A program made the position numbers and the translations under genes. Source: Caenorhabditis remanei (taxonomy: Eukaryota > Nematoda > Chromadorea > Rhabditida > Rhabditidae). From it: a stretch of DNA of 64,000 nt. Positions 22,059-32,553 of the stretch are shown here, piece after piece. Each line of letters begins with the position of its first letter. The stretch's first letter is position 1. The notes beneath the pieces are model-generated. The model was not told the DNA's origin and searched no databases. It was given only the letters and a program-made list of their open reading frames with translations. The stretch lies in the NCBI RefSeq assembly GCF_010183535.1, contig NC_071328.1, positions 5,084,001 to 5,148,000 of the forward strand, read 5' to 3'.

Positions 22059-24467
22059 ATGGAAAATAAGGGTATTCACCTAGCATTTCTCACAGAAACC
22101 TTCCTATCCCCTGCCATCCCCGAATCCATTTGCAACTCTATCAATTTTTCGTGCCTCCGGTCTGATCGGTCTTCGTCTCATCCAAAAACCAGAGGCGGCG
22201 GATGTGCTCTTCTCTATCGTAGTTTCGTAAAATTGGTTAAAATAGATCTTGACGAGAAGAATTATATCACCCATTTCTGTGACATCCTTGTTGTTGACCA
22301 CACAGAATCCAACGTCCGTTTCATCCTAGTGTACCGTCCGCCAGATACCTCAAATATTCAGACACACAACCTAGTCGATCAACTTAACACGCTCATGGTT
22401 TGCCCTAAGAAGTCTTATGTATTGCTAGGAGACTTCAATCTCCCGGGAATCCAATGGGCGCACCACTCTCGTATCGACAATACAGGTCTAACAGATATGA
22501 CTGAATCACACAATATGGTTCAGTTAGTTAAATCAGCAACTAGAATCTCTCAACGTGGCACGGAAAACATCTTAGATCTTATTTTCTCGAGTAATCCCAA
22601 AGCTTGCTTCAATATTAAAGTTGGCGAGCCCTTGTTGATGTCGGACCACAACTCCGTTCTCTTCTCAACCAATCTCACCAAAGAAGCAAGTTCCCGTCGC
22701 AAAGTCAAACAATTGATGAACTACCGTAAATGCGACGTTGATGCACTGAACTCCTATCTCGCTAGTTTCAATTGGGCAAAGCAGTTTTCCTTTTTTGCAA
22801 CTCTCGATTCAAAGCTCTCCCACTTCTTAAATATCTTCAATGAGAGTATAGATATGTTTACCCCTCTTATGAAAATAAACTCTAGATCTGCGGTACTAAG
22901 TCGGCAGTATACCTACAAACTCTTAAAGCGTCGGAACAAAACCTTAAATCCCACCAAGCTCAAATCAAAGGTCAAATTACGTTTGAAGAACATACGAAAA
23001 AGGATAAGAAAATCTGAAAACGAAATAATTGGATCAGCTAATCCTAGAAGACTCTTTGGCTTCGTTAAAAGAAGGCTCACGTCTTCTTCCTCCATTACAA
23101 AGCTTCTTGTTAACGGTAGCCTGATCACCAAGCCTTCGGATATTGCTGACCAATTCATCAAAACGTTTGCAGAGAGTTTCACAATTCCGTCCTCACCGCA
23201 TCCTGCCCTCCCTCATCCAAAGCCTAAAAACATATTTGTGGACGTCTCCCCCCTTAGTGTGTTCCTTGCCATTTCTAAATTACAGCCCAAAATAGGATAC
23301 TCAACTGATAGGATCAACTTTTATATTATTAAGAAATGCGCAAATTCAATCTCCGTCCCACTTTCGCTTATTTTCACCGAATCACTGTCTGCCAGGAGGT
23401 TTCCCGATTGCTGGAAAACTGCAACGGTCATTCCGCTGCACAAGAAGGGCAGCATTCTAGATCCTTCTAACTTCAGACCCATCTCTCTTACACATCCTCT
23501 AGCCAGATTATTTGAGAGATTAATCCTGAAACCAATTAAATCAGAACTCGCTGCTCAGCTGTCCAAAAAACAATACGGATTCCTATCCAACAGATCATGC
23601 CCACTGGCCCTCATCGATGCTACTTCCCAGTACCACTTAACCCTTTCGAAACCTAAAGCATACATGGACGTAATTCTAATCGATTTCCGCAAGGCCTTTG
23701 ATTCGGTTCCTCACGATTTGCTTCTGTTCAAATTGATGAACTTTGGACTCGACTCGGCTCTTTGCGAGTGGTTCAAATCGTTTCTGTCCAACCGTGAATC
23801 CAAAATCAAAATCGATGACTACGTATCAGAGAATAGTTTTAATAACGTCTCAGGTGTTTTGCAGGGTACTGTTACGGGTCCATTTCTGTTCTTGGTATAT
23901 ATCAATGACCTGATCCAGTCCCTTCCCTCAGATGTTTATTCCATTGCCTTTGCTGACGATCTCAAGATCTACAGTGAAAACACCGCCAGTCTCCAAAAAA
24001 CGCTCAACGTTATTTCTGACTGGTGCGATAAGTGGAAATTGCAACTAGCTGAAAACAAAACTGTAGTTTTGCATCTTGGTGTATGCAATCCACACACAGA
24101 CTACTTTATTGGTAACGCTAAACTAGCGTCTGCCAATATTGCCAGAGATCTGGGTCTTCTTGTCGATTGTGGTTTGAAATTTGATGCCCACATTGCAAAA
24201 ATAGTAAACAACGCTAAATTTAATTGCAGAAGAATATTGAATAGCTTCCGTTCAAACAATATTAAGTTCTACTTCAAGCTCTTTAATTCCTTTATTCGTC
24301 CAACACTCGAATACGCTTGTGAACTATTCCACCCTTCAAACTCGCTCAGTACAACTCAACTTGAATCTCCCCTCCGTTTCTTCTCTCGTAAAGTATTCCA
24401 CAGATGTAACATATCCTTCCAACCAACATCATCCAATGCTCACCTTTCCCCTTATGAGCGACGTTAG
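22059..24467 (+). CDS. LINE ORF2 endonuclease/reverse transcriptase
   Basis: An 802-residue frame from the first in-frame Met. The frame is open further upstream, where LSNIRSIA (about 22000) is the usual start of the AP-endonuclease domain, so the true start is earlier. Endonuclease motifs: AFLTETFL, GDFNLPGIQW and MSDHNSVLF. Reverse transcriptase motifs in order: FRPISLTHPLARLFERLI, KKQYGFLSNRSC, LIDFRKAFDSVPHD, GVLQGTVTGPFLF, IAFADDLKIYS (catalytic FADD) and LQLAENKT. The frame stops at 24467. A different frame from about 24440 to 24760 continues with text resembling the usual LINE C-terminus (RRIILILKTYFKI, then a Phe/Pro-rich end), so a one-base frameshift is likely. Confidence 0.88.
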   Translation: MENKGIHLAFLTETFLSPAIPESICNSINFSCLRSDRSSSHPKTRGGGCALLYRSFVKLVKIDLDEKNYITHFCDILVVDHTESNVRFILVYRPPDTSNIQTHNLVDQLNTLMVCPKKSYVLLGDFNLPGIQWAHHSRIDNTGLTDMTESHNMVQLVKSATRISQRGTENILDLIFSSNPKACFNIKVGEPLLMSDHNSVLFSTNLTKEASSRRKVKQLMNYRKCDVDALNSYLASFNWAKQFSFFATLDSKLSHFLNIFNESIDMFTPLMKINSRSAVLSRQYTYKLLKRRNKTLNPTKLKSKVKLRLKNIRKRIRKSENEIIGSANPRRLFGFVKRRLTSSSSITKLLVNGSLITKPSDIADQFIKTFAESFTIPSSPHPALPHPKPKNIFVDVSPLSVFLAISKLQPKIGYSTDRINFYIIKKCANSISVPLSLIFTESLSARRFPDCWKTATVIPLHKKGSILDPSNFRPISLTHPLARLFERLILKPIKSELAAQLSKKQYGFLSNRSCPLALIDATSQYHLTLSKPKAYMDVILIDFRKAFDSVPHDLLLFKLMNFGLDSALCEWFKSFLSNRESKIKIDDYVSENSFNNVSGVLQGTVTGPFLFLVYINDLIQSLPSDVYSIAFADDLKIYSENTASLQKTLNVISDWCDKWKLQLAENKTVVLHLGVCNPHTDYFIGNAKLASANIARDLGLLVDCGLKFDAHIAKIVNNAKFNCRRILNSFRSNNIKFYFKLFNSFIRPTLEYACELFHPSNSLSTTQLESPLRFFSRKVFHRCNISFQPTSSNAHLSPYERR

Positions 24468-25945
24468 CAATCTCCTCCCAAATGTCCATGTACCATAGAC
24501 GCATCATATTAATTCTCAAAACCTACTTTAAAATTGTAACCCACCAGTGTCATTTCCCCAATCTTGCCTTATATATAAAACCCGCGCTATCCCCCCGGTT
24601 CCCATATAGAATAGTACTTTGCGGTAAGAAAAACAATTCATTCCTTCATGAACACTTTCCGACCTGGGATAAAATCGTACCCTTCTTCCCTAAAATCGTA
24701 ACCGAACAAACTTTTGCGTCTCGACTCCGCCAGCTTCCATTACAGACCATTTTTTTTTAAATTTGAGCGCTGGACTCTTTGCGGGTCCTATAGTTCATCT
24801 TACATATTTATTCACCCCTTCTTGTTGTATGTTCTTATAGATTTCGCCCATTTCTTTTTTTTCTCTTTCGCACAACAAAAGATGAATAAATTATTATTAT
24901 TATTATTATTTCAATAAATGTAAGTTCTCTTGCGTAACACGAAAACTCCGAAATTTTGAATTAACATTTTTGGTTATAATGGGAAAAGAAACACAGAAAA
25001 GTTAAATGGAACATTCCGAATTTTTGAAAGTTTTTGGAAATTTCAATCAAAATTCTAAATCTTTGTATTTTTTGAGTTCATACTTCTATTTTGAGCAAAA
25101 TTTGAACAGTTTCAAAATTCCAAATTCTTTGCTCTACGAAGTAAACGTAACCATCTTTTGTCTCTTAAATTCTTTTCAATAATCTTGGCAATTGTACTGA
25201 AAAATGTTACTTTATGAGTATCACCAAGAATAATACAAAACTATAAACTCCTTTTTCAGATGATCGTCAACATCTGTATCGTGCCCCGGAAGCAACCCAA
25301 GAAGCAACAACAAAATCAAAACTGTCGAATCTTCGAATTTTCCTCAAATTTTCTAAATTTTTCTATGTTTTTTCTTATGTGTGAATAAAATAAATATTGA
25401 TCTACATTTATACAATTGTTTGTTACTTGATAACTATTCACAATTAGAAAGAACCAGAAAATTCTGATCCGGGGAACCCCTACCCAAATTTTCCGCTGAC
25501 GACCGCTGAGGATGAAAATTGGTCCAAATTTGGACCACATTTGATGTCTTTTTTGGTATCGTTTTGACACCGAGTGTTCATCCGCGTTTGGACCAAATTT
25601 CATCCGGAGCGGTTTGCCTGTGCCGTCGCCTCTGAGCTTATAAAAATTGCAAACCGAGAAAGCAGGGGTACTGTAGTGAAGCCAATCGAAATTCAACATT
25701 CAGAAAAAAAATTGTCAAAAATCGTGACCTCCCCTGAAAATAATAACAAAACTGATAAGATCTTGATTGTCGTTTTCAAGAGATATGCCTACAAGTGATT
25801 CATTTCACAAGATAAATTTAAAAGCAACAAAAAACGCGAGCGAGATGGAAATCCGTGGTTCTGGTAAGCAAGTGTGCTCTGCTATCAACTTGTCAACAGA
25901 GCGCACTTTACTCCATGTTACAGATATTGTAATCCTAGTCGTTCA

Positions 25946-27150
25946 ATGGTTTCCGATTCAGTTGCTAAGTATGCTTTTAATTTTTTGCGTGAGTTGGAAT
26001 ATTCAGAAGAAGACAGCGGACTTCTCCTCGAATTCCAGGCAAAGAGAAAACAAAATCGACCAGTGACCGGCACTACTTCGCAAACCAAACTTGCGCAGAC
26101 AAATGGAGAGTCACCAAAAACTGACGGGACACCAGTTACGCCAGGAAAAACTGAAACACCGAATAAGGAAGAAGATGATGATGGTTAGTATTGTGGCTGT
26201 GGTTCCATATCATTCTCATTCATAACCCTTTTTTCTACTTTGAAAGCCAGGAACCTGAGAAACCCTATCATTGATACATATAGAAACAGAGCGGCCGACA
26301 CCTCACGGGTTCCGCCGCCGACTATGCTTAACACGCGCCGCGGCTCCGCCCACTTTCTGGATTTTCTTTTTTCTCAAGGAAGCAATGATAAAAACTTGTA
26401 ATTCCAGAAGAAGTGAAATTCAACATAAACATCAAAAAACAAGAGGAGAAACGTGACGAATTCGACGACGACGAGGAGAATCCGTTGGCGAAGATCAATG
26501 TGAAAGCAAAGAAGAATGCTGGAAAGAAGGGAGGTGCTGGTAAAAATCCAGGACAAGCGAAAAATGCGGAGAAGGCGAAAGTGAAAACAAAGGAGGAAAT
26601 CGTCGGATCGGAGCGCCCGTTTTTGGCTCCGAATGAGAAGCAATACGGAGTTTCTTGTTATGTAAGTACGCTCCATTGAGAGTCTCGTCATCTGTGTCTC
26701 TTTTTTGATTTCAGCAATTCGAACCTTCGCAATCACAAGAACCTGCTCCTCCTCCGGTCCCTAAGAAAGTGGCTCAGCAGAAGTCGTTCGATGGGAATCG
26801 TGGAGCTGGAAACCAAACCCGTACAGTTGTCACTGCTCCGACTGCTCCATCGGCTCCAACTGCTCCTACACAGCCTTCTGCTACTACAGGTCCTGCTCAA
26901 ACGAAATCAATTCTTCCGAGTGTTTTGCCAACTATCGAAACGAATACCAAAAGTACTATTAGTTTGACGACGAAAAAGAAGCCGAAAGCTTCGGAACAGT
27001 GAGTCTATTGAGAGAGACGCAGACTACGAAAGAGTCTAGCTATCTGCGTCTCTCGAATTTCTATAGAGCGCATTTCATAACTTTTTCAGAGAGCGTACGA
27101 GCAACGAGGCATTGGAAAAGACTCAAAAGGGTGAAGGTGAAAAGATCTGA
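25946..27150 (+). CDS. Lys/acidic-rich low-complexity protein
   Basis: Not recognised. Exons 25946-26183, 26408-26661, 26715-26998 and 27090-27150 join in phase to 278 residues. The N-terminus MVSDSVAKYAFNFLRELEYSEEDSG may be helical. It is followed by a Thr/Pro/Lys stretch, an acidic EEDDDG, and a Lys/Ala-rich middle (KKNAGKKGGAGK, NAEKAKVKTKEE). Then come a Pro/Thr repeat region (TAPTAPSAPTAPTQPSA) and a charged C-terminus. It looks intrinsically disordered and nuclear or RNA-associated by composition only. The start is the first Met of a good frame, but an upstream exon cannot be excluded. AATAAA is at 27176. Introns 2 and 3 consist almost entirely of a recurrent palindromic sequence. A degenerate partial duplicate lies at 29512-29790. 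Confidence 0.65.
26999..27089 (+). repeat. Intron-filling palindromic element
   Basis: The whole 91-bp intron reads as donor, GAGACGCAGAC, short spacer, ATCTGCGTCTC, TATAGAGCGCATTT, acceptor. The same arrangement occurs in introns at 26662-26714 (short form), 30246-30322, 33165-33238, 33409-33477 and 42390-42468. Confidence 0.75.
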
Positions 27151-27811
27151 TTAATTATATTTTTCTGTTCTGTAAAATAAACTTTACTTTGAAGAAGATG
27201 CGTTGATTGGAGGAGGATGAATCCCAGTCTCGGGTTACTGTAGAAATGCAGTAGTAACGATAGGTATCTGTAAGGACTTCAAGTAGGAAAAGTTACTGTA
27301 TGAACTTAGCACCAAGAGATTACTGTAGCGATGCCAGGGAACTGTAGAGAACAAGAACTTTTTTCAAAGTGTTTAATTTGAAATCAAGGATTATATCTGA
27401 GATTTTTCCATTTTTCTCGAGCATATTCCTCGAAAACCTTGGAAACCTACAAAAAATCGTTCTTAAAATGTTTTTTTTTTCGAAAAAAATTGAATTTTTT
27501 TGAGTACTGAACTTCCGGACCGGGCTGGAGAAATTCAGACTTCGTCCCGGCCCTGCCCGTTGCAAGTCTGTTGTGTTTCAGTTCTGAATAAAATTTTTTT
27601 GTTCATTCGATGTTTTTTAGCTGAACATGATAATGATAATAATAATAATTTTAAAAAGGACATTTATTAAGATCTATTTTTTCGTGGAAATGAAAATTCA
27701 TTTTGAATGATAGTTATATGATAAACATGCATTAAATATATTTTAATCTTCTTGAAAGATCGTTGTATAATTATTAGTCACTCTGTATTGTGTTACATTG
27801 ATGGAAGACTT
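27151..27811. other. Spacer between convergent genes, ACTGTAG repeats
   Basis: Contains several GTTACTGTAG / ATTACTGTAG words at 27233-27340, a common Caenorhabditis dispersed motif, and an (AAT)n stretch near 27628-27647. No gene seen. Confidence 0.5.
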
Positions 27812-29287
27812 TTACTGAATTCTAGTAATCACCATTTTCAGTAACAATTCATTCAGTCTCCATTCAAGCTTAATAGTTCCAGTCATTCCATCGTTTCTCT
27901 TGATATCGATATTTCCTTGCAATGAAATAGTTGTATTATTGGAACTGTAATATAAAATTAATAATAATATTAGAGATAAACTTTAAAAATTATTCGGATC
28001 AACTCACAGTCTGCCGGTTCGTTCCACATCAGAGTTTACGATTTCATATGGTAGATTGAAAACGGTGTCGAGTGATTGAGGATCCTTGATGTTTATAGTA
28101 AGATACATCAGATTCTGATGATATTCAGATGCCATCCAGTGGAGTAGCAGCATGTTCAGTTCACGGTTTGTTATTGGGGAATTGTAAATAGTAATATCAT
28201 GGCTTCTGAACTGAAGCAGCTGATTGAAAGTCACCCAATTACCATATGCAATCTCAAGACTTCCCGCATAATCAACCTGTGGGAACGAAAAAGTATCACT
28301 AAGTTTCATGCATATTGCTACGTGGCGGATGACATTGATATTGTTGAAAAAGTACTCGACATCTGTGCGGCTTCCAGTTAATCCATCAAATTCACACCAT
28401 TCAATCGATTCCGTTTGCGTTTTTAAAAAATCGACAATCGATCTGTTACTTGCTGGGAACTTGTTAAGGTTGAAATAAAAAATGTGATAATTGAAGGTGA
28501 AAATCTCTTTTGCAGTTCTCACTAATTTCATCCAATTATCTACCACATCTTCCGAGTAAACCCAGATTCTTTCAGTTTTGTCCCTTCCCATGTATTCTAT
28601 GTATTCTCTCCTCCCGTTCTTCTTCTTTTCGGATGTTATTCGAAATTGAAAACTTACTTCGGATCCTTTAATTGAAACATAGGGTTCTTCAGTTGTAGCG
28701 AAACTTATCCTCTTATATACAGAATTTTGTTTGTAACTCAAATAAGACTTCACAAAAAACTTAAACCTCGAAGACGTCATTGAGAAGTTAATCCTGAAAT
28801 AAATGAATTAATGCAAGGACTTAGATTACGACACAAATAGTTGATCCCTTGTTACTAATCACAACTGAGCCGGTAAAGTTTGTAACGAAATTAAAATGAA
28901 CGATTTCTCAAATTTGTGTACATCAGTTTGCGAAAGGTATCAAATCAAATTTGTTACAGCGAAAGTTACAAATTATTTACCAATCTTTCTCACAAGGGAA
29001 CTTCAAGACCATGCAAATGCTTTTTTTTGGCTAAAACGTTCAGGATAAGTTAAAAATGATCTGAAATTTTCGAAGTGCGCCCGGCACTTTCAGCCGAGAT
29101 ATGAGCTCTCAAAGTTTTGCTCAGTGCATTTTCTTACTGTGCAAAATAGCATAATAATGCATTATTTTGTATTCGTGAATAAAATAAAATTGCATACTTA
29201 CATTTCAAATGGCGTCATTGTACTCATCACTTCTTCAATGACAATTCTAGGTAGACAGAAAAGAGGAAAACTATTCGAATTTTCCAT
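27812..29287 (-). CDS. F-box protein with nematode F-box-associated domain
   Basis: Minus-strand exons 29202-29287, 28008-28793 and 27812-27944 give 334 residues, all phases consistent. The N-terminal F-box spans the first junction (FPLFCLPRIVIEEVMSTM, then PFEMINFSMTSSRFKFFVKS); this motif recruits SKP1 in SCF ubiquitin ligases. Residues about 130-330 resemble the FBA_2-type domain of the expanded Caenorhabditis F-box families, thought to bind substrates (IEWCEFDGL, DVEYFFNNINVIRHVAI, WMASEYHQNLMYLTINIKD). It ends GTIKLEWRLNELLLKMVI. The second exon alone would look complete with an early stop, but the GTGAGTT donor and third exon restore the family C-terminus. No break seen. Family members evolve fast, so I give no symbol. 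Confidence 0.85.
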
Positions 29288-29511
29288 TTTGATAGAAAAA
29301 TCAATATTATTGAGTGGGTAATAGAAGAGGAGAGCAGTGGGGGATGAGTGTGAAGAGAGACTGTGTATGGATGGCAGGAAAGGTGGTGGTGGTTGTTCTA
29401 GAATGTTTGTAGACCTCCGTTGCTTAGAGATGGCAGACAGAGCACGTTTGTGGCCTAGTATAGAGCGCGTTTGTCAAACCACATATTAATGAAAGTCATC
29501 CTGATTCCAGC

Positions 29512-29790
29512 AATTCAGACTTTCAACCACAAGAACCTTCTACCCCTCCTCCACCCAAGTGGCTCAGCAGAAGTCGTTCGATGGGAATCGTGGAGCTGGA
29601 AACCAAACCCGTACAGTTGATTACGAGAGTGTCTAGCTGTCTGCGTCTCTCGAATTTTAATAGAGCGCATTTGCTAACTTTTCAGAGAGCGCACGACCAA
29701 CGAGGCATTGGAAAAGACTCAAAAAGGTGATGGTGAAACAATCTGAATAATTTTCTTTTTTTCTGTTCTGTAAAATAAACTTTATTTTGA
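29512..29790 (+). pseudogene. Degenerate partial duplicate of the Lys-rich gene
   Basis: Matches 26715-27190 of the gene at 25946: same start of its third exon, the same run coding AQQKSFDGNRGAGNQTRTV, then a deletion of about 180 bp that removes the Thr/Ala/Pro repeat and the splice donor. After that it matches the last intron, the last exon (ALEKTQKGDGE) and the 3' UTR with AATAAA. The upstream exons are absent. It is a segmental copy, not a retrocopy, because intron sequence is retained. Confidence 0.85.
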
Positions 29791-30098
29791 AGAAAACTTA
29801 TTGATTGAAGGAGGATGAATAGCAGTCCAGGATTACTGTAGGAATGAAAGATAATATATTGGAATAACGATGGGTTACTGGTGTAATGACGGATTACTGT
29901 AGTGACGGTTGCTGTGGGAATGACATGTTACTGTAGTAATTAATACTACTATAGCGATGATGGATTTCGGTAGCAATTACATATCATTGAAGTCACGATG
30001 GGTTACTGTAGTTAGGATGGATTACTGTATCGATGAGAGAATCAACGATTACTGTAGTGACGCTAAATTACTGTAGACTACAAGATTTTTATTAGAAA
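29791..30098. repeat. Cluster of TTACTGTAG-type words
   Basis: About nine short ATTACTGTAG / GTTACTGTAG variants interspersed with ATGA-rich DNA between 29832 and 30075. No coding content. Confidence 0.55.
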
Positions 30099-30718
30099 TC
30101 AAGGATTATATATGATCTCCAGCGTATGATTTTTCGGTGTTACATCTTCTGCGAACCATATTTTGAAACATTCCTCATTCACTCCGGGAAGTGCATCTTC
30201 TGGAACATTCACCCACTCAATTGTGATAGAATCATTCCGAAATTTCTGAAAATTCAAAAGTAATAACACTGCAAACGCGCTCTATTGACAGTCTTGTTGT
30301 CTGCGCCTCTCACTTAACTCACTTTTTCATCGAACTTAAAACCAGAAAACCCGATTACCACCTTCCTCTTCGTCTCCTCCTTTTCCAGTATTCCATTTTT
30401 CTTGGGAACCAAAATCCTCGACTTCTTTGACATTTCTAATTGAATCCGATAAGCGACACGTTGAGAGAAAGCATGATTTATCCGGAAATAATCCATGAAT
30501 TGTATGTCAAATGGAGCATTGAAATAGAATATTTCATTTGGATTAAATGATAATTCCACGATTTCTTGTGTTTGATTGGGAGCTCCACATGGAGAGACGG
30601 TGGATGCCGTGGGGGAATCAGAAGACGTTGATGGGTTGTCTGAAGTCGTTGAGACGTCGTCGGAAAATGTGGAAGAGAAGAAAATGCAAAGGAAGATGAG
30701 TAGAATGTTAGTATTCAT
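30099..30718 (-). CDS. Secreted MSP-domain protein
   Basis: Exons 30323-30718 and 30099-30245 on the minus strand, in phase, give 180 residues. The chosen Met (30718) gives a signal-peptide-like start, MNTNILLIFLCIFFSSTFS; an upstream in-frame Met at 30769 would bury it. A Ser/Thr/Asp-rich linker follows. Residues about 50-178 match a major sperm protein fold: FYFNAPFDIQFMDYFRI, then VAYRIQLEMSK, then NDSITIEWVNVPED and a final LEIIYNP, which parallel the MSP FNAP.., DRITVEW.N.P and LPIEYN segments. Classical MSPs are cytosolic sperm cytoskeleton proteins of about 127 residues, so the leader is unusual. The intron is filled by the recurrent palindromic element. Confidence 0.8.
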
Positions 30719-31272
30719 AGAAAGGAGAAATGCATTTTTGAGGAAATTTTGATCTACGTGGGAAATCACGTGTACCGTATACCGGGAAAGGCACTGTGAG
30801 ATTCGAAGTTTTGACTTCGGGACGTTTTGGAACCAGATGTTTCAAAACCGGACGTTTCGAAACAATGACAGGAACTGTGAGAAGTTGTAACTATGGAACG
30901 TCTTGTCGGCCACAAAGCCTGGTAAAACTAGCATGTTAGAACTAAAACTGTGACTTGAAAATACAATAATTTTCATAGATTTTTGATTCTTTCCAATTCT
31001 TTAAAACCGTTTCCTTGAAATATATGTTATCGATAAATATTATATGTAATTGATAAGCAATGAGCACCAGTTTTTGCACGTATCAAAGTGTTTCGACTTG
31101 AAAATTCTCAAAGTTTATGAGACTGAAAATTATATCGAGAAGTTGACCAGAGGCTCTGGTAAATTGAGTAATTGTTATTAGTTAATTGGTTATTAGTTAT
31201 CAACGTAATTAAATAGCACAATTTATTGTTCAAATAGGTCCGTAATTAAAATATGAGGTTACTGTAGACTAC
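30719..31272. other. Upstream region of the MSP-domain gene, nothing recognised
   Basis: AT-rich. No gene or clear repeat apart from one TTACTGTAG word near 31258. Confidence 0.4.
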
Positions 31273-32217
31273 GGTAGGTGTGCTCAGGTATTTTTTCGCA
31301 CTTTGCCCACGAAATGGGCAGCATGGCCGAGAGAAAAGGGCCGCGGGGCCTGCCCTACGCCGGCACTCGTGCCGATTTTGAGGGCCACATGGCCCATTTC
31401 GTGGGCAAAGTGCCGAGATTTGGTACAACGAGCAGCATTCCTCTCCTTTCGCTCCTTACCATTTAGCACTATAATTAACCAGATTACACATTTTTGTACT
31501 TTTCTACTATTTATTCATCAAAATTTAACAAAAATAGTAATTTCAGTAATAATGGGGAGTAATACGATAAAATAAACTAGAATTTGTCAAACTTTGAAAT
31601 GGGGATTAGGAATACAGGAGAAGAATATAATTTTTAGTAAAAGTTACAAATATACAAATTAAAACAAATAATCTACAGGAAATGCGAAAATTAACAGAGA
31701 CGAGCAGTGGAGTAGCCGGAGCGCGTAGTTGATGAAGATGCTCGTATTGCTGAATTTATTTCTTGTTCCGCTGAAATTTGTTAAAAATTGAAAGAAAAAA
31801 AAGAAAAAAAGAAAATAGTAGCGTCTTACCTGTTTTATCGGAGGATCTGTATAGATTGTCTCATCTTCTAATTGAAAAAAGTAGCATAAAATAGGAGGAG
31901 GAAAGAATTGAAAAAGAAACGAAATAAATTAGAAAAATCGTGGTGAAAAATCAGCGTGTGCTGTAGAGCGCGATTTCTCAACTTGTGCCCACTTCGGGCC
32001 AATGTGGTGCCCAACCGGGGCCAAACAGGTGCCCAACTCGTGCCCACATCCAACCAGCCTCTCCTTTCGGCAACCAACTCTCCAGCTTGTGCCCAACCCG
32101 CGCCAAACTAGTGCCCACTGGGCCATGTGGCCCTTTTTGTGGGCAATTTGCCCTATTCAATGGCCACATGGCCCATTTAACAGTTTCACTGCCCAACCCT
32201 CGCCAAAAAATACCTGA
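31273..32217. mobile_element. 0.95-kb inverted-repeat element C (CTCAGG ends)
   Basis: Left end CTCAGGTATTTTTTCGC and right end the complement with one change (GCCAAAAAATACCTGAG). TG adjoins both ends, a possible 2-bp duplication. Subterminal DNA is packed with TGCCCA / TGGGCA and GGCCACATGGCCC words in both orientations. The centre is AT-rich and non-coding. It has the same plan as elements A and B but different words. Confidence 0.75.
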
Positions 32218-32553
32218 GTGGTAACCCGGAAGTGATAGGTACAGTAATCCGAGGGCTACAGTACTGTGACAAGCGCACATCTAACGTGCGTCAATCTTCC
32301 TATTCTCCTTTTTCAACCTACCCATCTAGGTAAAGTACAAATTTTGACACTTTCAGTTCAATGAAAAAGGTAGAAATCAAAATTTGATAAGAGAAATAAA
32401 ATACACTTTCTCCCACCGCCCCACTCCAATCGGAGTATCTTGTGATTGATAGTTGATTCTTCTCTTCCAACTGATAAAACAAAAAGAATTTCTACTCTCA
32501 TTTTCCTCGTTTTCGCACTCTCTTCCTTGTTGAACCTGATCATTGTTTCAGCC
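32218..32553 (+). promoter_or_regulatory. 5' flank of thioesterase gene with trans-splice acceptor
   Basis: The start codon at 32554 lies two bases behind a TGTTTCAG acceptor with no matching donor upstream, fitting SL1-type trans-splicing. The upstream DNA is AT-rich with TACAGTA words. Confidence 0.45.

Larger units (their letters stand above)
20811..24911 (+). mobile_element. CR1-like non-LTR retrotransposon
   Basis: Two consecutive open frames (ORF1 20838-21740, ORF2 from about 21.96 kb) are followed by a 3' tail of repeated ATT units (about 24890-24911), as in CR1/Sam-type nematode LINEs. A (TA)n run at about 20787-20810 precedes it and may mark the target. It is inserted in inverted-repeat element B. 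It is close to full length, but ORF2 is probably frameshifted near its end, so it is likely recently active rather than intact. Confidence 0.85.
20213..25622. mobile_element. Inverted-repeat element B containing a nested LINE
   Basis: Left end CACAGGCAAACCGCT and right end its exact complement (AGCGGTTTGCCTGTG). Inside both ends are reiterated GATGAAA..GCGG and GGTYCAAACGCGG words. Exon-like fragments remain on either side of the inserted LINE (about 20509-20579, 20628-20680 and 25260-25384). It has the same CACAGG start and repeated-word architecture as element A, with different words. Removing the LINE would leave roughly 1.3 kb, close to element A in size. Confidence 0.65.
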
